Positions 8,557 to 17,439 are shown, counted from the stretch's first letter. The stretch is DNA of 64,000 nt from an uncultured Veillonellaceae bacterium (GCA_945876385.1 CAMCNU010000008.1:1-64000); one strand, 5' to 3'. Numbers and translations: made by a program. The notes: generated by a model from the letters alone, not told the origin.

Positions 8557-9391
8557 GACGTTCCAGCTCCGCCCACGTCATTTCTCGCAACCGCTGATCA
8601 GCCAATTGCACCTGCACGGTCCGCTTGTTGCTGTTGACAAATGAAATCGTCCCGTCTTCCCCGTCTATGCGCACCGACTGACCGACTTGCGGTGCCGTCT
8701 GTCGTTTCTTCTTGTGCGGGCAGGCACAATCCTTGCACAAATCTCCGCCTTTTTGGTACTGCTCGTTTTCATAGCGCAAACAGCACATAAGTCGGCCGCA
8801 CAGGCCGGACACTTTGGTCGGGTTGAGCGACAATCCCTGCGTTTTGGCCATCCGTATTGAGACCGAATCGAATTCCGCCATCCAATTCGCACAGCACAGC
8901 GGCCGACCGCAGGGACCGATACCGTTCAACTCTTTGGCTTCGTCACGCACACCGACCTGCCGCAACTCAATTCGCGTCCGAAAGGTCGCCGCCAAATCCC
9001 GTACCAACTCCCGAAAGTCGACTCGTCCGTCGGCCGTAAAAAAGAAAACGACTTTTTTTAAATCAAATGTATATTCTGCCGTAATCAGCTTCATCGGCAA
9101 CCGGTGCTGCCGGATTTTTTCTTTACAAATCGCCGCGGCCGCGACTTCCCGCTCTTTATTTTCCGCCAATTGCGCCGCGTCGGTATCCGTCGCCAACCGC
9201 AAAATCGGCTTCAGCGGTTGCGTCACCTCTTTGGTATGCACCCGCCGGGGCCCGACGACAATCCGCCCGTACTCCAGACCCCGAGCCGTTTCGACGATGA
9301 CATTGTCATCGGCACGCGCCGTCAGTCCGTGCGGGTCGAAATAATATATTTTTCCTGCCCGCTTAAAGCGGACGCCTACCACCGTTTGCAT
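8549..9391 (-). CDS. ricT: PSP1-domain protein RicT (YaaT)
   Basis: A 280-residue PSP1 (YaaT) family protein. The Cys-rich core is clear: GPCGRPLCCANW, SGLCGRLMCCLRYE and CKDCACPHKKK, enough to bind an Fe-S cluster as reported for the B. subtilis RicA-RicF-RicT complex that stimulates RNase Y mRNA processing. A C-terminal KOW-like segment (VRIDGEDGTISFVN) follows. GGGGGAAG precedes the ATG. It sits between holB and the trmN6-like gene, the conserved Firmicute arrangement, and overlaps holB by 29 bases. The partner proteins are not in this window. Confidence 0.9.
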   Translation of the reverse strand: MQTVVGVRFKRAGKIYYFDPHGLTARADDNVIVETARGLEYGRIVVGPRRVHTKEVTQPLKPILRLATDTDAAQLAENKEREVAAAAICKEKIRQHRLPMKLITAEYTFDLKKVVFFFTADGRVDFRELVRDLAATFRTRIELRQVGVRDEAKELNGIGPCGRPLCCANWMAEFDSVSIRMAKTQGLSLNPTKVSGLCGRLMCCLRYENEQYQKGGDLCKDCACPHKKKRQTAPQVGQSVRIDGEDGTISFVNSNKRTVQVQLADQRLREMTWAELERRE

Positions 9392-10397
9392 TCACTTCCC
9401 CCTTAGGCAATGCTGTCAATCGGAGCAGCACCATATCCGTAATAAGCTTGACGGAAAGATGCAGGCGGTGGGCATGCAATGCCTCCCGCAATATTTCTTC
9501 CGCCTCCAGCAGCGCGTCCTCCGACCACAATGTGGCCAACCGCGGCAAATCCTGTACCAAAAAACGACACCGGATGTGCCGACTGTCGCCGCCGACCCGA
9601 TACCACAAAATATCGCGCACGATGACCGTCAACCACCGCAGCAACAGAACCGCATAGTCCCGTTCCCATTTCGCCGCCTCTTGGACTCCCTCCGCATAGC
9701 AAGTCGGACTGTCCGTCAAGCGCAACCAAAACTCCCGCGCGGCCTGCATCAGCTCCGTTCCCTTGCCGGCGAGCGAAAGCGCCAGCCCCGGGTTGCCGCC
9801 GCTGATATCGTACAACGCGTCCTCGTTTGCCGAAACCGTTGCAAAGAATCCGTCTTTTGCCAGCGCCGCAAACTCGTCCCGCGTCCGCGGCTGCAACGCG
9901 TACTGCGTCACCCGCGAAAGAATCGTCGGGAGCACGCCCTCTTTCGCCCCCGCTGTCAACAGAAAAAAGAGACGCGGCGCGGGCTCTTCCAATGTCTTCA
10001 ACAGACGATTGGCCGCCTCCTTACGCAATGCATCCGCCCCGCGAATAATCACCCAACGCTCCCCTTCGGCTTGCGCGGTCAGTGCCTCCTGCAAGCGGGC
10101 GATTTGGTCAATCAAAATCCCCGTCGGCGCGGGGCGCACATAATAAATCCGACCGGCTCTTGCCCACATCCACGTGGACTCGTCTTTTTTATTCCATGTC
10201 GGCTCCCATGTCGCAATGTCGTTACGTACAATAAGACCCGTCTTGGCCTCGGCCAGCGCGAGCGCCGTTTCCGGTCCGCCCAAGCCGTCCTCACCGATCA
10301 GCAATACCGCATGCGATAAGGTGCCGCGATCGTAACGTGACGCCAAGGCCCGGTATACGGATGCCTCCGGCGGCAACGTGCTCGAAATTGTCAGCAT
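9363..10397 (-). CDS. holB: DNA polymerase III, delta prime subunit
   Basis: A 344-residue clamp-loader AAA+ protein. Seen: SHAVLLIGEDGLGG at the Walker A position, RLLKTLEEPAPRLFFLLTA, and the SRV motif in LPTILSRVTQYALQP. The P-loop lacks the GKT lysine, which fits the non-ATPase delta-prime role, and the four-Cys zinc finger present in many delta-prime proteins is also missing. It is diverged but is in the expected place upstream of ricT. First gene of the holB-ricT-trmN6-rsmI-metG-tatD operon. Confidence 0.85.
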   Translation of the reverse strand: MLTISSTLPPEASVYRALASRYDRGTLSHAVLLIGEDGLGGPETALALAEAKTGLIVRNDIATWEPTWNKKDESTWMWARAGRIYYVRPAPTGILIDQIARLQEALTAQAEGERWVIIRGADALRKEAANRLLKTLEEPAPRLFFLLTAGAKEGVLPTILSRVTQYALQPRTRDEFAALAKDGFFATVSANEDALYDISGGNPGLALSLAGKGTELMQAAREFWLRLTDSPTCYAEGVQEAAKWERDYAVLLLRWLTVIVRDILWYRVGGDSRHIRCRFLVQDLPRLATLWSEDALLEAEEILREALHAHRLHLSVKLITDMVLLRLTALPKGEVNANGGRRPL

Positions 10398-10417
10398 GTA
10401 TTTCTCTCGATTTCTTT

Positions 10418-10426
10418 ATTATAACA
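10418..10426 (-). promoter_or_regulatory. Extended -10 promoter of the holB operon
   Basis: Minus strand TGTTATAAT, 20 bases before the holB ATG. No convincing -35. It probably drives the six-gene run from holB to tatD. Confidence 0.55.
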
Positions 10427-10438
10427 TACCTCTTGCAT

Positions 10439-11719
10439 TCACGACGGCAGCGCCGACTCCTCAGCCTCTTCCGCCAAGACGGAACGCACATAGTCATGCA
10501 ACAGCGGAAACAGCGTATACGCCCCCTGTGTCAAAACCCGACTCTCCCATGAACGCACCGCATCACTACGCAAATCGTAACGGACTACCGTCACCTCCAG
10601 GCCGTATGTGCGGAGCGGGTCCTCTTTGTCCGGATACACCGCCAGCGGTATCCACACCAGTTCTTGGGCGCCGAGTGTGCGTGCCCGTGCCCGTGCCTCG
10701 CCCAAATCCTGCGGCCGATACTCCCGTACGACGCGCTCTCCCTGCGGCAAGCGAATACTGCGAATCGCCGTCGAGCGATACGCACGTTGCAACTCGTCCG
10801 ACATCGACATCCGCTCCGCCACATCGGGCGATGCGACATATACATCGGCAAAATCCGGTTGCACCAGCACGGACGGGAATGTCAATGCCGCCTGGTACCA
10901 CGCCTCATCCAAAAAGCGCACCATCGCATGCGGGAAACGAATCGGCGGGGTGTGGATATCCCATTGGACGTCGTTGGGATTGGCGCCGTAGCCTTTTCCG
11001 AGCCAATGAATCAAATCGGGAATGATATCGGCATGCATGACATAGTTCACCGCGGGATACTCCCCCAGACGCTGCAATGTCTCTGCATCGCCCATATCCG
11101 GCGCCGCAAAGGTAACAATCCGCAACTGCTCCCGTGTAACGGCCCCCTCGTCCGCCCACTGCATCCCGACCAAATTGGCCGCCGCGCCGCCGAGACTGTG
11201 CCCTGTCACGATGATACGCTGCGGTGCCGCCGCCAGTAGCTGCCGCACGGACGGAGATGCCGTCACTTCCGCCGCAATCCGCCGATAACCTTCGTGAACG
11301 CGCCCCGGAGTCGCATTGCCGAGCGGCACCAAATCACTGCGCAAATTCAGTGATACGTCGATTTTACGCTCCGTTCCCGCAATCCCGACCATGCCGACCG
11401 TCTCGGCATCACGCCGATACAATCCGACAATGAAATGGGCATGCGGCGTCGTCACCCGCTCCACCGACCAGCCGGCATCCCGCAACGTCCGCTCCGCCGT
11501 TCCGTCCGCCTCCGATGCATATGCCGCCAGCGCACCGTACGCCGCCAGCAGCGTTTCATTACTGTTCCCGTCCATCGCTTGCACCTTTTGCGCACTGCGC
11601 AAATCCGGTGCAATAATCGACACTTCCGGCGACGCTTCACCGGCCCATATATCTGCCGCCTGTATCGACATCGCACAGAACGCGACACCAAGCAGGCACG
11701 CTGTTAGCATCCGTTTCAT
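10439..11719 (-). CDS. Secreted class 3 lipase-type alpha/beta hydrolase
   Basis: A 426-residue protein with a signal peptide (KR start, hydrophobic 5-18, likely cut after residue 21) and a lipase_3 domain. The nucleophile elbow GHSLGG is at 173-178 (Ser175) and the catalytic Asp is likely in FAAPDMGD about 30 residues later, a usual spacing. The last roughly 150 residues, ending in DYVRSVLAEEAEESALPS, are not recognised. Predicted to act outside the inner membrane on lipid or other esters. Its ATG overlaps the stop of the upstream 428-residue gene (ATGA), so the two are translationally coupled. Confidence 0.8.
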   Translation of the reverse strand: MKRMLTACLLGVAFCAMSIQAADIWAGEASPEVSIIAPDLRSAQKVQAMDGNSNETLLAAYGALAAYASEADGTAERTLRDAGWSVERVTTPHAHFIVGLYRRDAETVGMVGIAGTERKIDVSLNLRSDLVPLGNATPGRVHEGYRRIAAEVTASPSVRQLLAAAPQRIIVTGHSLGGAAANLVGMQWADEGAVTREQLRIVTFAAPDMGDAETLQRLGEYPAVNYVMHADIIPDLIHWLGKGYGANPNDVQWDIHTPPIRFPHAMVRFLDEAWYQAALTFPSVLVQPDFADVYVASPDVAERMSMSDELQRAYRSTAIRSIRLPQGERVVREYRPQDLGEARARARTLGAQELVWIPLAVYPDKEDPLRTYGLEVTVVRYDLRSDAVRSWESRVLTQGAYTLFPLLHDYVRSVLAEEAEESALPS

Positions 11720-13002
11720 TCGTCAGCCACCGCCGTTTGCCACGCCCGCCTCATCTGCGCCATGGCGTGCAATGTATCCTCCAGCCGCTGCAGTTGCGCT
11801 TCGGTCGGGAGCGGCTCCGGCAGCGGCAGCCATTCCCAAACACAATCTTCCAGCGGCGTTTTTTCAGTTTGCGCCACCGCCGCCAACCGACGACGCGTCG
11901 CTTCTTGCAACAAACTGCCGAACAGCTGTCTCCCTTTCTCAGGTGTCAGCGGCCGCAACACCGTAAGTGCCGTCGCCGCAGGAGGATACTCCCTCGGCAC
12001 CAACGCCACCCGATAACTGTCGCCGTGCGGCGCGACTACGATATCTCCCGCCTGCAACACAACGCCCCGGCGGCGCTCCTGCCCGGTCGGCGCCCCTAAG
12101 TACTCATTGCCGACTTGGGCATCATCCGCCCACAGGACATCCGTCCGCGTGACACCGGCCGGCGATACCGGCGTCGCCAAGGTGCCGATTCGCAGCTCAT
12201 TCTGCGGCGCCAAGTAGCGCCGCGCCGATGCATTGTCACGGTCGATATGCCACGACCCGCTCCGATACGCCGCCGCACCGATTCCCGGTGTTGTCCCGTG
12301 TACCAGCCATATCCGCGGCCAATTTCCCGCGACCCGTTCTGTCAGGCACAACGCCTCGGGTAACGATTCCCCTTCGTCAAGCGTCTCCCACTTTACCATC
12401 GCCGTCGCCACGCCGCCGTCGGCAAGGTATCCGCAAGCCTCCCGCCAATCCGCCAAGGCCTGCGCCTCATCGCCGACCACATGGATATACCCGAAACGCT
12501 GTGCGCCGAGCTCCTCACGTGTCACCCACCGCACCTGCGGGTAGACCGCTTGCCAGCGGTGAGCCGTATCCGCCCCGTCCGCCAGTCCGAATACGCGGCC
12601 GATACCGAACACTGAATCCGCGTCCTTCAACTCGTCGAGGATGCGATCCGCGTGCCAAAGCAACGCCGTCTTGCCCTCACCCCACAGCCGCCACCAGGCC
12701 TGCAATGCCGCCGCACGTTTCCACTGGCGCCGCGGCGCAAATAAATGCGCAGGTGCCGCCATTGCCGTACCGTACACACGGATATAGTCCTGTGCATCAC
12801 CGGCAACCGCGCCGAATCGGTCCTGTGTCTGTTGTGCGGCTTGGTAGATGACCGTTTCATCTACGCCGTACGCTTTATTGACCGGATTGCTGAACAGCAA
12901 TTGATCCACATAATGCGCGCGCCAAATCTCATTCATGATTTGCGCAGGCTCGATTCCGACGTCCCGAAACCGCTTCTGCCAATGCGCCTTCCCTTGTACC
13001 AT
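11716..13002 (-). CDS. Unknown protein resembling an eroded DNA methyltransferase
   Basis: 428 residues, no signal peptide. I do not recognise it with confidence. The C-terminal 140 residues (VVLQAGDIVVAPHGDSYRVA ... LTVLRP ... LPLPEPLPTEAQLQRLE) resemble the target-recognition tail of N6-adenine DNA methylases and HsdS, where L..GDI....G, a +-R-P stretch and LP.PP...Q recur. The middle (FGYIHVVGDE ... LADGGVATAMV) could be a worn SAM-methyltransferase core, but there is no NPPY and no GxGxG loop, so no activity is claimed. It is coupled by ATGA to the lipase gene downstream. It could equally be a novel family. Confidence 0.45.
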   Translation of the reverse strand: MVQGKAHWQKRFRDVGIEPAQIMNEIWRAHYVDQLLFSNPVNKAYGVDETVIYQAAQQTQDRFGAVAGDAQDYIRVYGTAMAAPAHLFAPRRQWKRAAALQAWWRLWGEGKTALLWHADRILDELKDADSVFGIGRVFGLADGADTAHRWQAVYPQVRWVTREELGAQRFGYIHVVGDEAQALADWREACGYLADGGVATAMVKWETLDEGESLPEALCLTERVAGNWPRIWLVHGTTPGIGAAAYRSGSWHIDRDNASARRYLAPQNELRIGTLATPVSPAGVTRTDVLWADDAQVGNEYLGAPTGQERRRGVVLQAGDIVVAPHGDSYRVALVPREYPPAATALTVLRPLTPEKGRQLFGSLLQEATRRRLAAVAQTEKTPLEDCVWEWLPLPEPLPTEAQLQRLEDTLHAMAQMRRAWQTAVADE

Positions 13003-13033
13003 CTATGCCCCCGTCACTTCTGATTTTGACCAA

Positions 13034-13057
13034 ATAAAAAGGCCGTACGGCCTTTTA
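13034..13057 (-). terminator. Terminator overlapping the stop of the 131-residue gene
   Basis: A near-perfect palindrome AAAAGGCCGTACGGCCTTTT with T-runs on both strands. On the minus strand it ends the small gene at 13055-13450. Confidence 0.75.
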
Positions 13058-13450
13058 TAACAGCTGAATTCCGCAGAACTCATACCGCGGAGAAAACATC
13101 AACACCAAGGCCTTGTCCCCAAAGGTATCGCCGACATCATGATAGACCATGATACCTTCGTCGCGACGGGCATATACCGCCTCGACCGACACGATTTTGT
13201 CCGCCATTTGTGCTGCTGTCCACTCCGGTTCTCCGATTTCCAGCCAATGTGTATTTTTGATGCCGACAATCTGCGGCAAATACTCTTCAATGCCGTCGTA
13301 TTCCGCACTCAGCCAGTCCCACACTTCCGTCGCATACGCCTGTGCCGCGCCAGCATCCGCTTCCGCAAACGGCTCGACCGTCAGTAAGACCGGCAGTCCA
13401 CGCCATGTCAGTTCAGCAATAAATCCCGGTTCCGCATAACTCAGTTTCAT
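13055..13450 (-). CDS. Small conserved-looking cytoplasmic protein, unknown
   Basis: 131 residues, acidic and Trp-rich, with no signal peptide or membrane segment. Features seen: WTAAQMADKIVSVEAVYAR and MVYHDVGDTFGDKALVLMF, a phrase pattern reminiscent of DUF2262-type proteins, but this is only an impression. The ATG at 13450 is preferred because GGAGGGG is 8 bases upstream; the first ATG touches it. It stands alone between two minus-strand units and ends in a hairpin terminator. Confidence 0.6.
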   Translation of the reverse strand: MKLSYAEPGFIAELTWRGLPVLLTVEPFAEADAGAAQAYATEVWDWLSAEYDGIEEYLPQIVGIKNTHWLEIGEPEWTAAQMADKIVSVEAVYARRDEGIMVYHDVGDTFGDKALVLMFSPRYEFCGIQLL

Positions 13451-13515
13451 TGTCATCCCCTCCTGTCGTCATACTGGTATTATAACGAATCTCGGTAGCG
13501 ATGTCTATGAAACGC

Positions 13516-14151
13516 TCACGCCGGCGCCGCCGACGGACACACCTCCCGCAGCGGACATTCTCCGCACAACGGTTTACGCGCCTTGCAGACCAACCTCCCG
13601 TGCCAAATCAGCCAATGATGCGCCGCACTCCATTTGTCTTTCGGGATATGTTTCATCAACTCCTGCTCGACCGCTTCCGGCGTCTCTCCCTTGGCCAATC
13701 CCAGGCGCCTTGAGACACGAAATACATGCGTATCCACAGCAATGGCCGGCTGATTGAATAAAATACTGACCAGCACATTGGCCGTTTTCCGTCCGACCCC
13801 GGGAAGCTTCACCAACTCCGCAAACGTCTCGGGCACCTCACCGCCGTACTGCGCAAGCAAAATATGCGCCGTCGCGAGCAAGTGTTTCGCCTTGTTACGA
13901 TACAGCCCGCAATCGCGGATTTCTTCTTCCATTTGTGCCTGCGTCAGTGCCGCCATCTTCGCGGGTGTATTGAGCCGCGGGAAGATGCGTGAAGTAATGA
14001 CATTGACACGCTCATCGGTACATTGCGCGGACAAGACCACCGCCACCAACAACTCAAACGGCGAGCCGTAGTTCAGGGCGGTGCGTCGGTCGCCGTACAC
14101 CGTCTCCAGTATCTCGAGCTGGCGCGCCCGAAGCGCTTTGGTCATCCGCAT
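13516..14151 (-). CDS. nth: Endonuclease III
   Basis: A 211-residue HhH-GPD DNA glycosylase/AP lyase for oxidised pyrimidines. Helix-hairpin-helix LPGVGRKTANVL contains the catalytic Lys, VDTHVFRVSRRLG the catalytic Asp, and the C-terminal CKARKPLCGECPLREVC is the Cx6Cx2Cx5C ligand set for a [4Fe-4S] cluster. The start overlaps the trxB stop by one base (TAATG); an alternative ATG lies 6 bases inside. Confidence 0.95.
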   Translation of the reverse strand: MRMTKALRARQLEILETVYGDRRTALNYGSPFELLVAVVLSAQCTDERVNVITSRIFPRLNTPAKMAALTQAQMEEEIRDCGLYRNKAKHLLATAHILLAQYGGEVPETFAELVKLPGVGRKTANVLVSILFNQPAIAVDTHVFRVSRRLGLAKGETPEAVEQELMKHIPKDKWSAAHHWLIWHGRLVCKARKPLCGECPLREVCPSAAPA

Positions 14152-15062
14152 TACTTTGCGTGCAGCAAAAACGCATGCGCGGCCAATGCTGCCTTGGCAC
14201 CGTCGGCGGCGGCGATGATAATCTGTCGCTGCGGATAATCCGTGACATCTCCCGCCGCAAACAGCCCCGGAATATTCGTCGCGCCGCTGCGATCGACGAT
14301 GATTTCCCGTTCGCTCGACACAGCCAGTTCCGCCGGTACAAATGCGGTATTCGGCTCGCCGCCGATTTCCACAAATACGCCGTCCGTCTCAATGACCGAC
14401 TCTTCGCCCGTATCCGTGTTGCGTACGCTGAGCGATTCGACTTTGCGCTCACCGTTGACCGCCGTCGGAATGACATGATGCCATTCACGGATGGAACCTT
14501 CCGCACGCATTTTATGCACCAGGATTTCATCCGCCCGCAACCGCGAACGAATCAAAATATGCACTTCCGAAGCGATTTTCGCCAAATCGATCGCCGCCTC
14601 GACAGCAGAATCACCGCCACCGACAACGACCACCCGTTTACGACGATAAAACGGCCCGTCACACGTCGCGCAATAGCTGACCCCGCGTGCCGCCAAGGAC
14701 TCTTCTCCCGGAATACCCAGCTTGCGGCTCTGCCGTCCTGTCGCAATGATACACGTACGCGCATCATGCGCCGCCCCGTCCGACGTCCGCACGGTAAACG
14801 TACCGTCCGCATTGACCGTCAATCCGTCAATCCGTCCCGTCACCCACTGAATCGAAAATTTTTGCGCATGCGCATAAAAACGGTCAACCAGCTCACCGCC
14901 CGCAATCGCCGCCAAACCCAGGTAATTATCTACATCTTTTGTATTCAGAATCTGTCCGCCGACACCTTCGGCGACGACCGCCACCGAAAGCTCCTTGCGC
15001 GCGGCATACAGAGCCGCATTCAGCCCTGCCGCACCGCCTCCCAGCACGAGTACGTCCAACAT
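14151..15062 (-). CDS. trxB: Thioredoxin-disulfide reductase
   Basis: A 303-residue two-domain flavoprotein. FAD-binding GGGAAGLNAALYAAR is at the N-terminus, redox CATC at 131-134, the NADPH-binding GGGDSAVEAA loop in the middle and the C-terminal FAD motif FAAGDVTD. It reduces thioredoxin with NADPH. I use the ATG at 15062, which has GGAGG eight bases upstream, instead of the GTG nine bases earlier. Transcribed with nth from a clear promoter; a link to oxidative stress defence is suggested by sodA next door. Confidence 0.93.
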   Translation of the reverse strand: MLDVLVLGGGAAGLNAALYAARKELSVAVVAEGVGGQILNTKDVDNYLGLAAIAGGELVDRFYAHAQKFSIQWVTGRIDGLTVNADGTFTVRTSDGAAHDARTCIIATGRQSRKLGIPGEESLAARGVSYCATCDGPFYRRKRVVVVGGGDSAVEAAIDLAKIASEVHILIRSRLRADEILVHKMRAEGSIREWHHVIPTAVNGERKVESLSVRNTDTGEESVIETDGVFVEIGGEPNTAFVPAELAVSSEREIIVDRSGATNIPGLFAAGDVTDYPQRQIIIAAADGAKAALAAHAFLLHAK

Positions 15063-15107
15063 ACAATCCACCTCCGCTATATCGATAAAGTTCTATCTCT
15101 TGTTTGT

Positions 15108-15136
15108 ATTGTAATATACTTCCTGTATTTGCGCAA
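15108..15136 (-). promoter_or_regulatory. Promoter of trxB-nth
   Basis: Minus strand -35 TTGCGC (15131-15136), 17-base spacer, -10 TACAAT (15108-15113), about 45 bases before the trxB start. Confidence 0.6.
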
Positions 15137-15143
15137 GCGTAAT

Positions 15144-15178
15144 CAAAACGCCGGCTGCGGAACTCCCGCAACCGGCGT
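15144..15178 (-). terminator. Terminator after sodA
   Basis: Minus strand: 13-bp stem ACGCCGGTTGCGG / CCGCAGCCGGCGT with one G-U pair, 5-base loop, then TTTT. Confidence 0.8.
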
Positions 15179-15191
15179 CGAAAGCGACACG

Positions 15192-15803
15192 TTATTGTTG
15201 TGCCTGCGCAAACAATTCGTTCACATAGTCCCAGTTGACGACACTGAAGAATGCCGCAATATAATCCGGGCGCTTGTTTTGGTATTTCAGATAGTACGCA
15301 TGTTCCCACACGTCCAATCCCAACAGCGGAATCTGTCCGTCCATCAGCGGATTATCCTGATTGGCGGTCGAGACGACTTGCAATTTGCCGTCGGCCCAGA
15401 CCAGCCACGCCCAACCGCTGCCGAAACGTGACTTCGCCGCGTCGGTAAATTCCTGCTTGAACGCGTCAAACGAGCCGAAACGCTCCGTAATCGCCTGCTC
15501 AATCGCACCGCCCAAACGGCTCTGTGCCGCCGGCGTCATCATCTTCCAAAACAGGCTGTGATTATAATGCCCGCCCGCATTATTCCGCACGGCCGTGCGA
15601 ATATCTTCCGGCAAACGTTGCAACCCGGTCACCAACTCCGTCAAGCTGAGCGATTCGCATTCCGGATGCTTCGCCAAGGCCGCATTGAGATTGTCCACAT
15701 ACGTTTGGTGGTGTTTATCATGATGAATTTCCATCGTACGTGCATCAATCGCCGGTTCCAACGCATCAAATGCATACGGTAAATCAGGTAATGTAAATGC
15801 CAT
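15192..15803 (-). CDS. sodA: Fe/Mn superoxide dismutase
   Basis: 203 residues, the usual length. Metal ligands are visible: His27 in MEIHHDKHH, His in [10 protein letters not shown], and Asp and His in [11 protein letters not shown]. Gly and Gln positions around the metal (GSGWAWLVW) are as in the family; metal choice between Mn and Fe cannot be told by eye. Cytosolic removal of superoxide, useful to an anaerobe exposed to air. GAGAGGGG precedes the ATG; the gene is a single-gene unit with its own terminator. Confidence 0.95.
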   Translation of the reverse strand: MAFTLPDLPYAFDALEPAIDARTMEIHHDKHHQTYVDNLNAALAKHPECESLSLTELVTGLQRLPEDIRTAVRNNAGGHYNHSLFWKMMTPAAQSRLGGAIEQAITERFGSFDAFKQEFTDAAKSRFGSGWAWLVWADGKLQVVSTANQDNPLMDGQIPLLGLDVWEHAYYLKYQNKRPDYIAAFFSVVNWDYVNELFAQAQQ

Positions 15804-15836
15804 GTGAATACCCCTCTCTGTATCACTACTATATGC

Positions 15837-15854
15837 AAGGATTTCGATATCCTT
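15837..15854. promoter_or_regulatory. Inverted repeat upstream of sodA, possible operator
   Basis: AAGGAT and ATCCTT flank a 6-base spacer, a perfect 6-6-6 palindrome about 35 bases upstream of the sodA ATG. A TATAGT-like -10 lies between it and the gene. Which regulator would bind is unknown. Confidence 0.35.
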
Positions 15855-15996
15855 ATCATTAGTCTACTCTACTTCGCACGATTTTGCAAGAGCGCAAGCA
15901 AACTTTATCGATATGATGTCGCGGCGGGCGGTAGTCGTCCGCCTACCGTCGCCGAACAGCACGGCTTCCTCCCGTCTCGCGCGGTCGTGACGCCGA

Positions 15997-16033
15997 AACA
16001 GCCTGCCTTCCCCACATCGGAAAGCAGGCTGTT
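15997..16033 (-). terminator. Hairpin after the 181-residue secreted protein gene
   Basis: 10-bp stem AACAGCCTGC / GCAGGCTGTT with a 17-base loop. The T-run on the minus strand is short (TTT), so termination may be partial. Confidence 0.5.
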
Positions 16034-16046
16034 CTTCCATGCCCTA

Positions 16047-16592
16047 TCAGTCGGCCGTAATCAGCAGGCGATACCCGTCTGCCGAACGCACGATATCCAC
16101 TTCATAAAAATCATGCCCGTAGCGGTCATCCAAGTACCGTTCCACGGCATCTTCCGTCGCATCGATACCTGCTCCGCGCGCCGTCATCTCCGCGAGAATT
16201 TCTTCGATACGGGTACGATCGGTCGAGGTCAGACTGCCCGTCACATCCGTCAGTCGTTCGCCGCTGAACGCATGATGCGGATCCAGTCGCATCGTCTGTC
16301 GTTCCGCCACCAACAACACCCGCTCATCCGCACCGCGGCGAAATTTCGTGTACACATCATAGACGTCGTCACCGTACTGCCGTTCCAAGTAATCTTCGAT
16401 CGCGTCTTCCGCATCGTCCATGCGTTCCGCCAACAGGCGCGGCCCCGTCGCATAATGCTCAATAATGGATTGAATCACCTGCTTGTCCTGTGCCGTCAGC
16501 AAGCCCGACGTATCGACAAACGTCGGCATAGCCGCACCGACGGGCGCGGCGCACAAGAGCATCACTGCCAATGCCGCCCATGCTTTTTTCAT
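16047..16592 (-). CDS. Secreted protein with two tandem copies of one module
   Basis: 181 residues with a signal peptide (MKKAW then a hydrophobic run, cleavage likely near AAPVGAA). The mature part is an internal duplication: LTAQDKQVIQSI ... DAEDAIEDYLERQYGDDVYDVY and LTSTDRTRIEEI ... DATEDAVERYLDDRYGHDFYEVD align end to end, each closing with a beta-rich RVLLVAE / RLLITAD. Strongly acidic. Function not recognised; probably periplasmic. Gene pair with the DUF3298-like protein upstream (26-base gap). Confidence 0.75.
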   Translation of the reverse strand: MKKAWAALAVMLLCAAPVGAAMPTFVDTSGLLTAQDKQVIQSIIEHYATGPRLLAERMDDAEDAIEDYLERQYGDDVYDVYTKFRRGADERVLLVAERQTMRLDPHHAFSGERLTDVTGSLTSTDRTRIEEILAEMTARGAGIDATEDAVERYLDDRYGHDFYEVDIVRSADGYRLLITAD

Positions 16593-16618
16593 CTCGATTC
16601 CTCCTCCCCGTTCTCTAC

Positions 16619-17242
16619 TTATTTCTGTCCGTCACCGATATGCGGCAACACGACAACAATCGCTCCTTCCGCGGAAGCGGCGATTTCACCGCGCTGGAAA
16701 TAGACCGCCGGCCCGTTGGCGCTCAAAAAGAGTGCCGGACGATAGTTGCCGTCCGCGAGCTTGGCATACAGTGTCCGCCGGTCGATGCTGACGCCCTGCC
16801 GTTGCATGTGCAGCAGCTCCTGCCAGACGGCCTGTCGTACTGTTTTGGCATCGCATCCCAAGGCCTCATACGCATCCACTTGCGTGCCGGTCTGCTTGTC
16901 AAATAATTTCATATCTATCCGCGCCACGCCGTTGGCATGCTGCGGCGCAATCACATACGTTTCGACCGCGACGCTCAACCAGCGCTCCGTTTCCGCCGAT
17001 TTCTTCATCGTCAACGAACCGAAACCGTCCATGTCCCCCTTCGCCGGAATAGCTGCCACTTCCGCGGCAAATTCATTTGCCACCGCTTCGAGTTGACGGT
17101 TGACTGTCAGTTGTGCGGCCGAATTATCCCAGGCGCTCACCTGCAAATAGCTGACCTGTGCGGGTGCGGCCAACGCCGCGCCGCCGATACCGGCAAACGC
17201 CAAGGCCAATGCCCATGTACGTGCTGTCTTGTATACTTTCAT
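16619..17242 (-). CDS. Secreted DUF3298-like protein
   Basis: 207 residues, signal peptide to about residue 25 (GGAALAAPA). The rest follows the PdaC/RsiV-type DUF4163-DUF3298 pattern: an early VSYLQVSAWDN, SVAVETYVIAPQ in the middle, and near the end FLSANGPAVYFQRGEIAASAEG followed by a hydrophobic strand, which matches the usual F....GL.FYF....IAPYA.G. phrase. Family roles include lysozyme sensing and peptidoglycan deacetylase accessory domains; here the domain stands alone. GGAGGA precedes the ATG. Confidence 0.65.
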   Translation of the reverse strand: MKVYKTARTWALALAFAGIGGAALAAPAQVSYLQVSAWDNSAAQLTVNRQLEAVANEFAAEVAAIPAKGDMDGFGSLTMKKSAETERWLSVAVETYVIAPQHANGVARIDMKLFDKQTGTQVDAYEALGCDAKTVRQAVWQELLHMQRQGVSIDRRTLYAKLADGNYRPALFLSANGPAVYFQRGEIAASAEGAIVVVLPHIGDGQK

Positions 17243-17385
17243 CAGATATCCTCCTCTCGGTCGCCGCTACGCGACATACCTGTTCACCACGCTTGTATTA
17301 TACCACGAGTGTCCATTTGTCAACAGTCTCTCCCGACAGCGCCCTCCGCCACACCGCTACCCCCTTCCCGCTCCGCCACGCTACA

Positions 17386-17414
17386 TTGACATTCCCGTCC
17401 GTTCGTGCTAACTT
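17386..17414 (+). promoter_or_regulatory. Possible promoter of xpt
   Basis: A perfect -35 TTGACA (17386-17391) is followed 17 bases later by TAACTT, a weak -10 with three of six matches. The 150 bases between here and the previous gene show no purine-riboswitch core. Confidence 0.35.
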
Positions 17415-17439
17415 GAAAAATAAAAGGACGGTGCCCTCT

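Noticed and set aside
14160-15431. 423-codon plus-strand frame opposite trxB and the sodA end
   Set aside because: Antisense shadow crossing a promoter and a terminator; no family features.
17290-17439. Purine riboswitch in front of xpt
   Set aside because: The conserved pairing and core bases of the purine aptamer are not seen; the stretch is C-rich.
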